From Hydrocarboniphaga sp. (GTDB lineage Bacteria > Pseudomonadota > Gammaproteobacteria > Nevskiales > Nevskiaceae), in assembly GCF_028291725.1 (NCBI RefSeq), contig NZ_JAQGNT010000066.1:32008-96007 (forward strand): a DNA stretch of 64,000 bases. Direction: 5' to 3'. Below are positions 43,648 through 53,900 of this stretch, one piece after another; position 1 is the stretch's first letter, and the number at the start of each line of letters is the position of its first letter. The notes beneath the pieces are model-generated. The model searched no databases and was not told the origin of the DNA. It worked only from the letters and a program-made list of their open reading frames with translations. A program made the position numbers and the translations under genes.

Positions 43648-43726
43648 GTAGATTGGGGTGAGCGTAGCGAACCCCAACATCGGCGCGGAACGAATGTTGG
43701 GGTTCGCTACGCTCACCCCAACCTAC
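43648..43726. repeat. REPIN, GTTGGGGTGAGCGCAGC family
   Basis: GTAGATTGGGGTGAGCGTAG ... complement CTACGCTCACCCCAACCTAC. The rest of the gap 43596-43953 (to the membrane-protein start) holds no supportable gene and is lower in GC. Confidence 0.85.
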
Positions 43727-43953
43727 TCGGCTAGTGGGCTGTAATCGATGAACTGCACCGAACGCGAACTGCAGGCCGACTTCAATTGGCTCGTCCTAAC
43801 CTCAGCCTAAACAAAAAGAGCGAATACGGCCGTGCCAATATCACGCAATGCGGTAGAACCCAACGAGCCGCTCCGGCCACGGCGAGCACCCGCTTCGACG
43901 GCGAGGCCGTGACCGAGTTTCAGCTTTGACGCTATGCCTCGGGAGCAGCACTG

Positions 43954-44337
43954 ATGTTGTGGCAAATATACTTCTGGTTGCTTGCCGCCATGCTCGTGTT
44001 GCCAGTCCCTGTAAAACTGCTGGCGTACTTCTCGGGCAAGGACAAAAGCTCAATGCTCGTGAAGGCAGAAGAAACGACCAATGCGTGTTTCTTTTGCGTC
44101 GGACTTATTGGCCTCCATGGTTACATTCATAGCGTCCACGTTGGCCCCGCAGGCGTTTGGTATCTCTGGCTTGGCATCGCCCTGGCCTGGTCTGTTCTGG
44201 CACTCTTTTGGTCGCCAAAGCTGGCGCACGCCGGCCATGTTCTCGGCTTACGCAAAGCGAGGATATTGGCCGGCGCCAGCACCGTCTTACTGCTGCCCCT
44301 GTTGTTCGCCGTCTATTCCTATGCAAGCCAAGCGTAA
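43954..44337 (+). CDS. Hypothetical four-helix membrane protein
   Basis: 127-residue inner-membrane protein, helices at about 4-26, 44-62, 68-86 and 103-123. No recognised family. Codon use is visibly less GC-biased than the neighbours (many AAA, TTT, CTC, ATT), and the flanking 43730-44450 shares this, suggesting foreign origin. GGAG eight bases upstream of ATG supports the start. Confidence 0.65.
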   Translation: MLWQIYFWLLAAMLVLPVPVKLLAYFSGKDKSSMLVKAEETTNACFFCVGLIGLHGYIHSVHVGPAGVWYLWLGIALAWSVLALFWSPKLAHAGHVLGLRKARILAGASTVLLLPLLFAVYSYASQA

Positions 44338-44459
44338 ATTGGCTCGGGCTTCATCAAACTGCAACATCGCCTTTCGCAGAATCCGAGAAGCCGCATCCGG
44401 GCCATGATGCTAATCAGCCCGGCAATGCAGACCTCTCACTCGCATTCCGATCGTTGCCA

Positions 44460-46124
44460 ATGTCATTCAACCGGCGCAGGTTTCTGCGCGATACCGCCGC
44501 CATCGCCGCCGGCTTGATGGCCTCGCCGCTCAATGCGACCGATGCCCTGATTCTGCCGATGTGCCGGGGGCCGCGGCTGATCAAGACGGGGCTGAACGCA
44601 GCGGCGGGCCCGCAGCGCGTCGCGCTGAATCCCAATCGACTCGCGCGCTTCGTCGATGCGCTGCCGATTCCCAAAGTCGCGACGAGTAGCGACCTGCGCG
44701 CGAGCCCGGACGACGCGCGGCTCAAGCTGCCTTATTACCGTGTGGAGATGCGCGAAGTGACATCTCAGCTACATCGCGACCTTGCGCCGACGCGCCAGTG
44801 GAGCTATGGCGGCAGCGTACCGGGGCCGACGTTCGAGACGCGCAGTCATCAGGGCCTGTTGATCGAATGGGTCAATGCACTGCCGGCCAAGCACTTTCTG
44901 ACTATCGATTTCGGGCTGCACGGCGCGGAGGCCGCGAATCCCGAAGTGCGCACCGTGGCGCATGTGCATGGCGCCAAGACTCCGCCGGGCAGCGATGGCT
45001 ACCCGGAACTCTGGTACGCGCCGGGCCAGTCGGCCACGTATCACTACCCCAACCGGCAGGATGCGGCGACGCTGTGGTATCACGATCACGCCATGGGCAT
45101 CACGCGGCTCAATATTTTTGCCGGGCTGCTGGGCCTGTTCATCGTGCGCGACGAGGCCGAGGATGCGCTGGATCTGCCGCGCGGCGAATACGAAATTCCG
45201 CTGGTGCTGTACGACCGCACGCTGGATCGTGACGCGCAGCTGTTCTACCCGGATTCCGGCGATCCGAATGCGCCCTGGATACCCGAGGTCTACGGCAACG
45301 TCTCGCTGTGCAACGGCAAGATGTTCCCATTTCTCGACGTGGAGCCACGCGCCTATCGGCTGCGCGTGGTCAACGCGGCCAACGGGCGTTTCTACAATCT
45401 TGCGCTGTCGAACCATCAGGCGTTCAGGCAGATCGGATGTGATCTGGGCCTGCTGCCGCAGCCGGTGGAACTGGCGACCGTCACACTGTTTCCGGGTGAG
45501 CGCGCCGATCTGGTGATCGATTTCAGCGGCCATGCGGGCGAAAAGATCGTGCTGAAGAACCAGAACGATGAACTGCTGCAATTTCGCGTTACGCAGAGCA
45601 CGGCCAAGGCCAGCGTGGCGCTACCGGCGAGCCTGCGCGCGGTGCCGCAGATGGACGAGTCGCAGGCGGTGAAGACGCGCGTGCTGACGCTCGGCGAGCG
45701 CGACGACTATCAGGGCAACTCGACCACGGTGCTGCTCGACGGCAAGCGCTGGGACGCGCCGATCAGCGAAAAGCCGGTGCTCGACAGCACCGAGATCTGG
45801 AGCTTCGTCAACATCACCGGCGACACGCATCCGGTACATCTGCATCTGGTGCGTTTCCAGATTCTTGATCGCCGGCCGTTCGATCTTTTTGCATGGAATG
45901 CGAAGAAGTCGCTCGAATACACCGGCCCTGCGCAAAAACCGGCGCCCGGCGAATCGGGCTGGAAGGACACCGTGCGCTGCGACCCCGGCGAGGTCACGCG
46001 CATCATCGTGCGCTTCGAGGGCTATGCAGGCCGCTATGTCTGGCACTGCCATCTGCTGGAGCACGAGGACAACGAGATGATGCGGCCGTATGAGATTGTC
46101 GCGGCGGGGTCGAGAGCCGTGTAG
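44460..46124 (+). CDS. Tat-exported multicopper oxidase (CotA/bilirubin-oxidase type)
   Basis: 554-residue periplasmic oxidase with twin-arginine signal (NRRRFLRDTAAIAAG). Three cupredoxin domains with copper ligands HVHG, WYHDHAM, HPVHLH, and HCHLLEHEDNEMM (type-1 Cys replaced as usual inside HCH, axial Met). The HxxxM and domain order match CotA-like laccases. The open frame starts far upstream, but ATG at 44460 gives the Tat signal. It likely oxidises Cu(I), Mn or phenolics; substrate unknown. Stop is the TAG of the repeat at 46121 (GCC GTG TAG). Confidence 0.92.
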   Translation: MSFNRRRFLRDTAAIAAGLMASPLNATDALILPMCRGPRLIKTGLNAAAGPQRVALNPNRLARFVDALPIPKVATSSDLRASPDDARLKLPYYRVEMREVTSQLHRDLAPTRQWSYGGSVPGPTFETRSHQGLLIEWVNALPAKHFLTIDFGLHGAEAANPEVRTVAHVHGAKTPPGSDGYPELWYAPGQSATYHYPNRQDAATLWYHDHAMGITRLNIFAGLLGLFIVRDEAEDALDLPRGEYEIPLVLYDRTLDRDAQLFYPDSGDPNAPWIPEVYGNVSLCNGKMFPFLDVEPRAYRLRVVNAANGRFYNLALSNHQAFRQIGCDLGLLPQPVELATVTLFPGERADLVIDFSGHAGEKIVLKNQNDELLQFRVTQSTAKASVALPASLRAVPQMDESQAVKTRVLTLGERDDYQGNSTTVLLDGKRWDAPISEKPVLDSTEIWSFVNITGDTHPVHLHLVRFQILDRRPFDLFAWNAKKSLEYTGPAQKPAPGESGWKDTVRCDPGEVTRIIVRFEGYAGRYVWHCHLLEHEDNEMMRPYEIVAAGSRAV

Positions 46125-46199
46125 GTTGGGGTGAGCGCAGCGAACCCCAACGGTTGTTCTGCGCCGATGTTGGGGTTCGCTGTGCTCACCCCAACCTAC
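46121..46199. repeat. REPIN, GTTGGGGTGAGCGCAGC family
   Basis: GTAGGTTGGGGTGAGCGCAG ... TGTGCTCACCCCAACCTAC; supplies the stop of the multicopper oxidase gene. Confidence 0.9.
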
Positions 46200-46301
46200 T
46201 CGGCGATTCTTGTAACCGCAGGTCACATCATGTAGTCGAAAAACTTCTGTCACTTGCCACGCGCAGGGTAGCGCCTCCTGAAACTGCAAGGGAGTGCAAC
46301 C

Positions 46302-48338
46302 ATGATGAGGGTACCTAGCCGTCCGAGCCGTTCAAAAATGGCGCTGTGCGCCAGCGTGGCCATGCTCGCGGGCTTCACCGCGATGTCCGCTTCCGCAGTG
46401 CCGACCGAGAATGACGCGGCATTTCGTAACAACACCACCAAGATCGAAGCCGTCGTCGGTGCGAATAGCGCCGTCGATACCAAAGCACATCGCGTCAAGG
46501 CCGATCCCGCCGATCGCAGCAGCCTCACCGCCACGCCGATCAAGCATGTGATCCTGATCATCGGCGAGAACCGCACCTTCGACCATATCTATGGCACCTG
46601 GCTGCCGCCGAAGGGCCAGACCGTTCGCAACCTCGTATCGCAGGGCATTCTCAACGCCGACGGCACGCCGGGCCCGAATGTCGCGAAAGCTCAGCAGTGG
46701 CAGGCCACCGACACCGAAACGTATTCGCCGCACCCGACCAAGACCGCGCCCTATTCCGTTCTGCCTGACGTCAACACCGGCGGCACCCCGACCACGCCCT
46801 ACTTCAGCTCACCGTCCGCGGCCGAAGCCATTGAGCCCGCGCTGCCGAGCGACGCGTATCCCGAACTCGCGAGCGGCGGCAGCGGCCTGCCCAAGGCCAG
46901 CATCGACACGCGCTTCCCGTCGAACCTGCCGAACGCGCCGATCGACATGCATGCCTCGATCACCGACAACGACTATGCGAGCAGCCCGGTGCATCGCTTC
47001 TTCCAGATGTGGCAGCAGATCGACTGCAGCCCCAAGGCGATGAGTGTGCGCAATCCCGGCGGCTGTCAGAACGACCTGTTCCCCTGGGTCGAAACCACAG
47101 TCGGCGCCGGCAGCAACGGCGCGGCTCAGCCCAGTGGTTTCAACGACCAGAGCACGCATGAAGGCTCAACTGCGATGCAGGTTCTGAACATGGCCGCCGG
47201 CGACTCCGGGTACTTCAAATCACTCGCCGAGCAATACGCGCTGTCCGACAACATGCACCAGTCGATCCAGGGCGGCACCGGCGCTAACCACATCATGCTG
47301 GGCTACGGCAGCCTGGTGTACTACGCGGATGCGAGCGGCATGCCGGCGGTACCGCCGGCTGGCCAGATCGAGAATCCGAACCCGCAGGCCGGCACCGACA
47401 ACTACTACACGCAGGACGGCTACGGCAGTCAAACCACCGGCGCCGGTGGCTCCTACGTGAATTGCTCCGACGACTCCCAGCCCGGTGTCGCGCCGATCAA
47501 GGGGCTACTCAAGAAACTGCCGTATACCGCCTTCAAAAACGGCGATTGCGCGCCCGGCGCCTACTACCTCGTCAACAACTACAACCCGGGCTACCTGGGT
47601 GACGGCACGCCGGCGCCGCTGGGCGCCACGCAGTTCACGATCCCACCGACCACGCAGAACAACATCGGCCTGCTGCTGAGCAAGCACAACGTCAGCTGGA
47701 AGTACTACGGCGAAGGCTGGGACGGCGGCAAGGAAGACGGCGAAGGCGGCACCTTCTGCAACATCTGCGATCCCTTCCTGTATTCCACGCAGATCATGAC
47801 CGACCCGAGCCTGCGTGCTCACAACCAGGATCTCAGCGACCTGACTGCCGACATCGACGCCGACACCTTGCCGGCCGTGTCCATCGTGAAACCCGACGCG
47901 CTGCTCGACGGCCACCCGGCCTCGTCCAAACAGGAGCTGTTCGAAGCCTTCTGCCAGAAGATCATCGAGCAACTGCAAGCCAACCCGGACGCCTGGAAAG
48001 ATACCGCGGTGATGATCACTTACGACGAAGGCGGCGGTTACTGGGACAGCGGCTACATCCAGCCGATCGACTTCTTCGGCGACGGTACGCGCATCCCGCT
48101 GCTGGTGGTCTCGCCCTACTCGCTCGGCGGCCGCGTGGTGCACGACTACTACGATCACGTGTCTTTCGACAAGTTCGTGGAGGCCAACTGGATGCTGCAC
48201 GAGACCATCTCGGAACGCAGCCGCGACAACCTGCCGAATCCGGTCGCGCGTCCCATCGATCCCTACGTGCCGACCAATCAACCGGCGATCGGCGACCTGA
48301 TGGCGATGTTCGATTTCTCGAAGAACGGTACGCACTAA
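46302..48338 (+). CDS. Secreted phosphoesterase (phospholipase C / acid phosphatase family)
   Basis: 678-residue exported protein with signal peptide (about 1-32, ASA/VP). Phosphoesterase family signature HVILIIGENRTFDHIYG near residue 82, then NHIMLGYGS, and ITYDEGGGYWDSGY with metal-binding Asp/Glu, and DHVSFDKFVE. Such enzymes hydrolyse phosphate esters or phospholipids in the periplasm or outside. GGGAG six bases before the ATG. Several Cys (CSPKA, CQNDL, CNICD) may form disulfides. Confidence 0.9.
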   Translation: MMRVPSRPSRSKMALCASVAMLAGFTAMSASAVPTENDAAFRNNTTKIEAVVGANSAVDTKAHRVKADPADRSSLTATPIKHVILIIGENRTFDHIYGTWLPPKGQTVRNLVSQGILNADGTPGPNVAKAQQWQATDTETYSPHPTKTAPYSVLPDVNTGGTPTTPYFSSPSAAEAIEPALPSDAYPELASGGSGLPKASIDTRFPSNLPNAPIDMHASITDNDYASSPVHRFFQMWQQIDCSPKAMSVRNPGGCQNDLFPWVETTVGAGSNGAAQPSGFNDQSTHEGSTAMQVLNMAAGDSGYFKSLAEQYALSDNMHQSIQGGTGANHIMLGYGSLVYYADASGMPAVPPAGQIENPNPQAGTDNYYTQDGYGSQTTGAGGSYVNCSDDSQPGVAPIKGLLKKLPYTAFKNGDCAPGAYYLVNNYNPGYLGDGTPAPLGATQFTIPPTTQNNIGLLLSKHNVSWKYYGEGWDGGKEDGEGGTFCNICDPFLYSTQIMTDPSLRAHNQDLSDLTADIDADTLPAVSIVKPDALLDGHPASSKQELFEAFCQKIIEQLQANPDAWKDTAVMITYDEGGGYWDSGYIQPIDFFGDGTRIPLLVVSPYSLGGRVVHDYYDHVSFDKFVEANWMLHETISERSRDNLPNPVARPIDPYVPTNQPAIGDLMAMFDFSKNGTH

Positions 48339-48344
48339 CGAATC

Positions 48345-48425
48345 GTAGGGCGGGTTAGCGAAGCGTAACCCGCCGTTGTTGGTTGCCGGCAAAACGGCGG
48401 GTTACGCTTCGCTAACCCGCCCTAC
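48345..48425. repeat. REPIN, GGCGGGTTAGCGAAGCG family
   Basis: GTAGGGCGGGTTAGCGAAGC ... GCTTCGCTAACCCGCCCTAC, seven bases after the phosphoesterase stop. Confidence 0.9.
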
Positions 48426-48445
48426 GTTTTTTTCGCGAGCTGATC

Positions 48446-48901
48446 ATGAGCCTTTCACGACGCCTGCTCGCCAGCGGTTTGGTGTGCGTCGGCCTGCTGC
48501 CGGTCGTGCCAGCACGCGCCGACGAGTTCGGCGCGATGCCCGGCCTGTGGAAGACCACGCTGCAAGTCCAGTCCGCCGACGGCGCGCAGCAGCCGATCGT
48601 GGAATGGCACTGCGTGGACGAAGACGCCGACCCCTGGATCGACTTCGCCCGTCTGCCGCAGACGTCGGCCGATACGAGCTGCAAGCGCAGCGCCTTCGAA
48701 CGCAGCGCCACCGCGCTGCAATGGCAGATGAGCTGTGCGATACCCGGCCCGCTCAACAGCAGCGGCCGCATCGTGTTCGACGCGCCGCAGCACTACACCG
48801 GCACCGTGACCACCGACGGCCGGCTGCTGGGCTTTCCGCTGCACAGCGTCACCTCCATGACCGGCGAGCGCCTGGCGGCCTGCACCAGCCCGAAGGACTG
48901 A
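48446..48901 (+). CDS. DUF3617-type exported protein
   Basis: 151-residue periplasmic protein, signal peptide about 1-25 (ARA/DE). Pattern MPGLWKTTLQ...CVDED..., then an AxxWQMSC and a YTGTVTTDG strand, resembles the DUF3617 family. Four Cys likely pair. Function unknown. Convergent with the FG-GAP protein gene. Confidence 0.72.
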   Translation: MSLSRRLLASGLVCVGLLPVVPARADEFGAMPGLWKTTLQVQSADGAQQPIVEWHCVDEDADPWIDFARLPQTSADTSCKRSAFERSATALQWQMSCAIPGPLNSSGRIVFDAPQHYTGTVTTDGRLLGFPLHSVTSMTGERLAACTSPKD

Positions 48902-48919
48902 TCTCAGAGAAAACCAGCC

Positions 48920-51067
48920 TCAGTCGTCGTCGCTGATCGTGACCAGGGTTTCGCCATGGCCGCTGTCGATCGTGGCGTGGGTGGCGCCGGTCAGCAGCAC
49001 CGAGAAGGTCTTGTCGCCGTCCTTCAGCGTATCGCCGCTGGTGTAGACCACGAGTTTTACCGAGGTCTGGCCGGTCGGGATGGTCACGCTACCCGCGCTT
49101 GCCGTGTAGTCCTGCCCCGCGAGCGCGGTGCCGTCCTGGGTCGCGTACTGCACGGTGACATCCTCGTCCAGCAGGCTGTTGAGCGAAATCTTGATCCTGA
49201 ACGCATCGCCTTCGATGACGCTCTTGGTCGAAGGCAGCTTCACCTGCGCGTCGTGGGCTACGAGCCGATAGTCCTCCACCTCGCCGTCGCTGGCCTCGCC
49301 GGTGGGCGCGCTCACGCCCGCGCTGGAAAGCCGGAACCGCGCGAAGTAGGCGGTGCCCGCCGAGTCGCCGGCCGGGAACGCAGGCAAGGCGATGATATTG
49401 GTGCCGGGCGTCACGCTCAGGTGGTCGGCGATGCGCTCGCCCTCGTCCAGCCAGTCGCCGTCCCGGTTGTAGTCGACCCAGGCATCGAGCAGGCCGGCTT
49501 GGCCTCCGACCTGAACCCATGCCTGGTTGGAGTCGTCCAGGATCAGATCGCCTTCCGGGAACCGGAGGCCGTCTTCATCGTACAGCCCGGCGTCGTCATC
49601 GCCTTTTGCCGTCGCCTCGGGCCGGCCGTCGGCGTCCTTGTCGGGCGTGCCGAAGCCCAGCCATAGCGCGCCGGGTCCGTGCCGCGCGCCATCGTCCGCG
49701 ATCCGCGTCGGATACGGGGCGGGCGCATCGCCGAAATCCTGGCCGCTGTCGGTAAGGCCAAAAGTCCAGGCCGAACCCGCGTCTTCGCCAGCCGCCGTGT
49801 CGGTACCGGGAGCGCCCGCTGCGATGAGGCCATCGGAGATCGAAACGGAGATGCCGAATTGGCCGTAAGCGCTGCCCTTGCCCTTGCCCTTGCCGTTGGC
49901 GAGCTTGGCGACCTGCAGCCAGTTGCCCGCGGCGGCGCGCTCGAACACCGAGGCCGAGCCGACATAGGCCTCCGACGGCATGCCGTCGCCATAGGCCCCG
50001 ACCACGACGCGGTCGCCGGAGATCGAAACCGAGCTGCCGAGCGCGTCGTAAGCGGCGCCGTCGTGGTCGCCCAGCTTGGCGACCGGTACCCAGCTGCCGG
50101 AGGCCTGGCGCTCGAAGATCGAGGCCGAGCCGGCGTTGATCCCGGTGGCGGTGTCGTCCAGCACGGCGCCCACCACGATACGGTCGCCGGCAATCGAGAC
50201 GGAATAGCCCAGAGCGGCATAAGCGGCACTGCCGCTGTCGGTGAACTTGGCAACCTGGACCCATTTGCCGGAAGGCTTGCGCTCAAACACCGAGGCCGAG
50301 CCCGCGTCGGTGCCCGCCGCCGTGTCCTCGTAAGGTGCGCCGACCACGATACGGTCGCCGGAGATTGAAACGGCGCTGCCGAAGAGATTGAAATAGGCGG
50401 CGGCACTGTCGGTGAGCTTGGCGACCTGCACCCAGGTTCCGGAGGCGTTGCGCTCGAACACCGAGGCCGAGCCGGCGTAAGCGCCCGCCGCGGTGCCATC
50501 GTTAGGGGCGCCCACCACGATGCGGTCGCCGGAAATCGAGACCGAGCCGCCGAACGAGTCGCTGGCGGCCCCGTCGCTGTCGGTGAGCTTGGCGACCTGG
50601 GCCCAGGTTCCAGAGGCATCGCGCTCGAACACCGAGGCGGAGCCGGCATCGACTCCCGCGGCGGTATCCTCGAAAGGAGCCCCGACCACGATACGGTCGC
50701 CAGAGATCGACACCGAGCCGCCAAAGATCTCGAAATAGGCCACGCTGCTGTCGGTCAGCTTGGCGACCTGTATCCATTTCCCGGAGGCGTCGCGTTCGAA
50801 CACCAAGGCTGCGCCTGCGTCGGTTCCTCCCGCCATGTCGGCGTAAGGAGCCCCGACCACCATGCGGTCGCCGGAAATCGAGATGGATTGACCGAAGTGG
50901 TCATAAGCGGCGGCATCGCTTTTGACGAGCGGCCGGTTGCTCTTCACCAGCTTCGGGTCGCCCAACTCCGCTTGAGCCGAGCCGGCCGCGAACAGCCCGG
51001 CACACCACAAACCGACCACCAGCGCCCTGGCGCCGTAACCGCGACAAGGGCCTTGTTTGATCTTCAT
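48920..51067 (-). CDS. Secreted FG-GAP repeat protein with GEVEDY and Calx-beta domains
   Basis: 715-residue secreted protein. Signal peptide about 1-33 (AQA/EL). Residues about 45-425: seven repeats of ~54 residues with SVSISGDRIVVGAP-like and GSASVFERxASGxW cores, forming an FG-GAP/beta-propeller. Residues ~430-600: DFGDAPAPYPT...GEVEDYRL domain. Residues ~610-715: Calx-beta calcium-binding domain (VTVQYATQDGTALAGQDY, ending TISDDD). Probably a surface or extracellular binding protein. GGAG eight bases before ATG supports the start. Confidence 0.88.
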   Translation of the reverse strand: MKIKQGPCRGYGARALVVGLWCAGLFAAGSAQAELGDPKLVKSNRPLVKSDAAAYDHFGQSISISGDRMVVGAPYADMAGGTDAGAALVFERDASGKWIQVAKLTDSSVAYFEIFGGSVSISGDRIVVGAPFEDTAAGVDAGSASVFERDASGTWAQVAKLTDSDGAASDSFGGSVSISGDRIVVGAPNDGTAAGAYAGSASVFERNASGTWVQVAKLTDSAAAYFNLFGSAVSISGDRIVVGAPYEDTAAGTDAGSASVFERKPSGKWVQVAKFTDSGSAAYAALGYSVSIAGDRIVVGAVLDDTATGINAGSASIFERQASGSWVPVAKLGDHDGAAYDALGSSVSISGDRVVVGAYGDGMPSEAYVGSASVFERAAAGNWLQVAKLANGKGKGKGSAYGQFGISVSISDGLIAAGAPGTDTAAGEDAGSAWTFGLTDSGQDFGDAPAPYPTRIADDGARHGPGALWLGFGTPDKDADGRPEATAKGDDDAGLYDEDGLRFPEGDLILDDSNQAWVQVGGQAGLLDAWVDYNRDGDWLDEGERIADHLSVTPGTNIIALPAFPAGDSAGTAYFARFRLSSAGVSAPTGEASDGEVEDYRLVAHDAQVKLPSTKSVIEGDAFRIKISLNSLLDEDVTVQYATQDGTALAGQDYTASAGSVTIPTGQTSVKLVVYTSGDTLKDGDKTFSVLLTGATHATIDSGHGETLVTISDDD

Positions 51068-51227
51068 ATCTGGATCTCCCCCAGATTGCGCAGACGCCTG
51101 CGTGGGCGCCCGTTTGATTCAGCGGAGGCTAACAGGCCGCTCTGACGGAGACAATGCACACGATGCGGTCGCGACCCCGCAGGACGGTCGAGCACAAGCC
51201 GGCGTTCAGTCGCTTTTCAAGCGATTC

Positions 51228-51810
51228 TCAAGCGATTTTCAGCACCAGCTCGCCGGTGGTCTCGCCGCTGAACAGCTTGAGCAGCGCATCGGGGAAAGTC
51301 GCCAGACCCTCGACGATATACTCGCGGCTCTTCAGCTTGCCCTCGGCCATCCAGCCGGCCATCTCGCGCATCGCCACGCCGTAGCGGCTCGCGTAATCGA
51401 ACACCACCATGCCCTTCATGCTGGCGCAATACATCGGCAGCCACAGGTAGTTGCTCGGGCCCTTGACCGCGCTGGTGTTGTTGTACTGCGAGATCGCGCC
51501 GCAAATCACGATGCGCGCGCCGCACGCGAGTTGGCTCAGAGCCGCATCGAAGCCGAGTTCGTCGACCAGGTAGCGGCACTTGTCTGAACCCCCAGCGATG
51601 CCGACCACGCGGCAGCCCTTGATCTTCGCAATCTGGCCTACAACATTGCCGACTGCACCGGCCGCGCCGGAGACCACGACGGTATCGCCGCTTTTGAGTT
51701 CGCCGACCTCGAGCAGGCCGAAATAAGCGGTCATGCCGGACAGGCCCAGCGTGCCGATGTAGACCGGTAGCGGCACCACGCTGGTATCGACCGTTCGCCC
51801 GTCGCAGCTT
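51228..51810 (-). pseudogene. Broken NADPH-dependent quinone/alkenal oxidoreductase (MDR family)
   Basis: Reads like the C-terminal half of a medium-chain reductase (YncB/CurA type): PVYIGTLGLSGMTAYFGLL, VVVSGAAGAVGNVVGQIAK, then ARIVICGAISQYNN and FDYASRY. The N-terminal ~110 residues are missing; the upstream sequence is a damaged REP pair (51813-51860) next to the aldo/keto reductase gene. Also, between LGFDAAL and SQLACGARI the expected ~40 residues around the VDVYFDNVGG segment are absent in frame. So the gene carries two deletions and is unlikely to be functional. Confidence 0.8.
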
Positions 51811-51812
51811 GC

Positions 51813-51858
51813 GGTGAGCGCAGCGAACCCCAACATCAGCGCGGACCAGCGTTGGGGT

Positions 51859-51860
<2 letters not shown>
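51813..51860. repeat. Damaged REP pair, GTTGGGGTGAGCGCAGC family
   Basis: GGTGAGCGCAGCGAACCCC...GTTGGGGTTC; both GTAG heads are lost. It marks the break of the oxidoreductase gene. Confidence 0.8.
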
Positions 51861-52839
<979 letters not shown>

Positions 52840-52917
52840 GCCGAGTTCCTGTCGACTGGGGCCGGCCAGTATAGGGTCGGCGGCGCCATATGGACGGCGG
52901 CTCCGCGCTGCACGGCC

Positions 52918-53832
52918 TTACCGGTCAGCGCCGCGATTGCGGCCGTCGTCCACAGTGCCGAAATCCGTCACCTCGACCTTCCTCCTCGCCAGCACGATCG
53001 GATTGCTGATCGCGCTCGGCCAGAAACCCTGGTCCGCGCTCGCCTGCGCCGCGGCAAACAGCCGCATGTTGCGCTCCATGCCGTTCTGATCCAGGCGCGA
53101 CAGCACCAGATCGGTCAGCAGGGCTTCGTTGGTCGCGACCGGCAAACTGCCGGCCTTGCTCGCGGTGACGGTCCGCGGATACAGGCGCAACAGTTGCGCG
53201 ACGGCGCCCGAGCCCAGGCCCTCACCGTGGACCTGGTAGCGCGGCACACCGATCACTTCGGTCAGCAGCTCGTTCCACAGTTTCGCAGTCGCCAGATCCG
53301 AGGTCGCCGGCTGCGTCAGCGACGAAAAGCTCGAACCCGGCAGCGAGGCGATAACGAGCGTGACCGCGTCCTGTGCATTGCCGCCGTGGCGCGAGGGATG
53401 CGTCAGCGCATCCACGTTCGCCAGCAGCTGCACGATCGAGCCCGGCGTGCTCTGCGTCAGCAGCAGCACCGGCGGTTGACGGCCCTCGCCGCGCACATAG
53501 TAAAACGGCAGATCGATACCGCCGACACGGCCCAGATACTGCGGATACGCATTCAGAACCTGCTCGGCGCGGGCCCAGGAGAAGTTCTGCATCGACTCGC
53601 GGCTCGGGCCACCATCGGCGCCGAACGACGACAGACCGGCGACGTCGATTTCAGCCTTGGCCGCTGTCAGGTTTTTATTGGAAACCTGCAAATCGTATTC
53701 TCGAACCCGCTCGGGCGCGGCAAAAGCGCTGCCCGCCGCGGAGGCCGGTCGAATCATCGTCAGCGCGGCAAGCGCCAGGCCGGCGGCCAGTGTGCCGGTG
53801 ACCCATTTGCGAGAGACAGTCCGTGCGTTCAT
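52918..53832 (-). CDS. Exported epoxide-hydrolase-like protein with degenerate active site
   Basis: 304-residue protein with signal peptide (about 1-33, ASA/AG). The N-terminal part FSWARAEQVLNAYPQYLGRV...FYYVRGEG matches the epoxide hydrolase N-terminal region, but the oxyanion motif HGWPGS is TQSTPGS here and the nucleophile GGDWGS is GEGLGS, losing the catalytic Asp. It is about 100 residues shorter than epoxide hydrolases and lacks the C-terminal catalytic His motif. Probably a non-catalytic relic or binding protein. Start at 53832 gives the signal peptide. Confidence 0.72.
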   Translation of the reverse strand: MNARTVSRKWVTGTLAAGLALAALTMIRPASAAGSAFAAPERVREYDLQVSNKNLTAAKAEIDVAGLSSFGADGGPSRESMQNFSWARAEQVLNAYPQYLGRVGGIDLPFYYVRGEGRQPPVLLLTQSTPGSIVQLLANVDALTHPSRHGGNAQDAVTLVIASLPGSSFSSLTQPATSDLATAKLWNELLTEVIGVPRYQVHGEGLGSGAVAQLLRLYPRTVTASKAGSLPVATNEALLTDLVLSRLDQNGMERNMRLFAAAQASADQGFWPSAISNPIVLARRKVEVTDFGTVDDGRNRGADR

Positions 53833-53861
53833 GTGCGTTCCTTCACTGCCCTGCCTGCCGC

Positions 53862-53879
53862 CAGGGATTGCCGACCTAC
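53862..53879. repeat. Single REP fragment, GTCGGCAA family (right half)
   Basis: CAGGGATTGCCGACCTAC between tandem minus-strand genes. Confidence 0.7.
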
Positions 53880-53900
53880 ATGCGTTCGGCGCCCCGCTCC

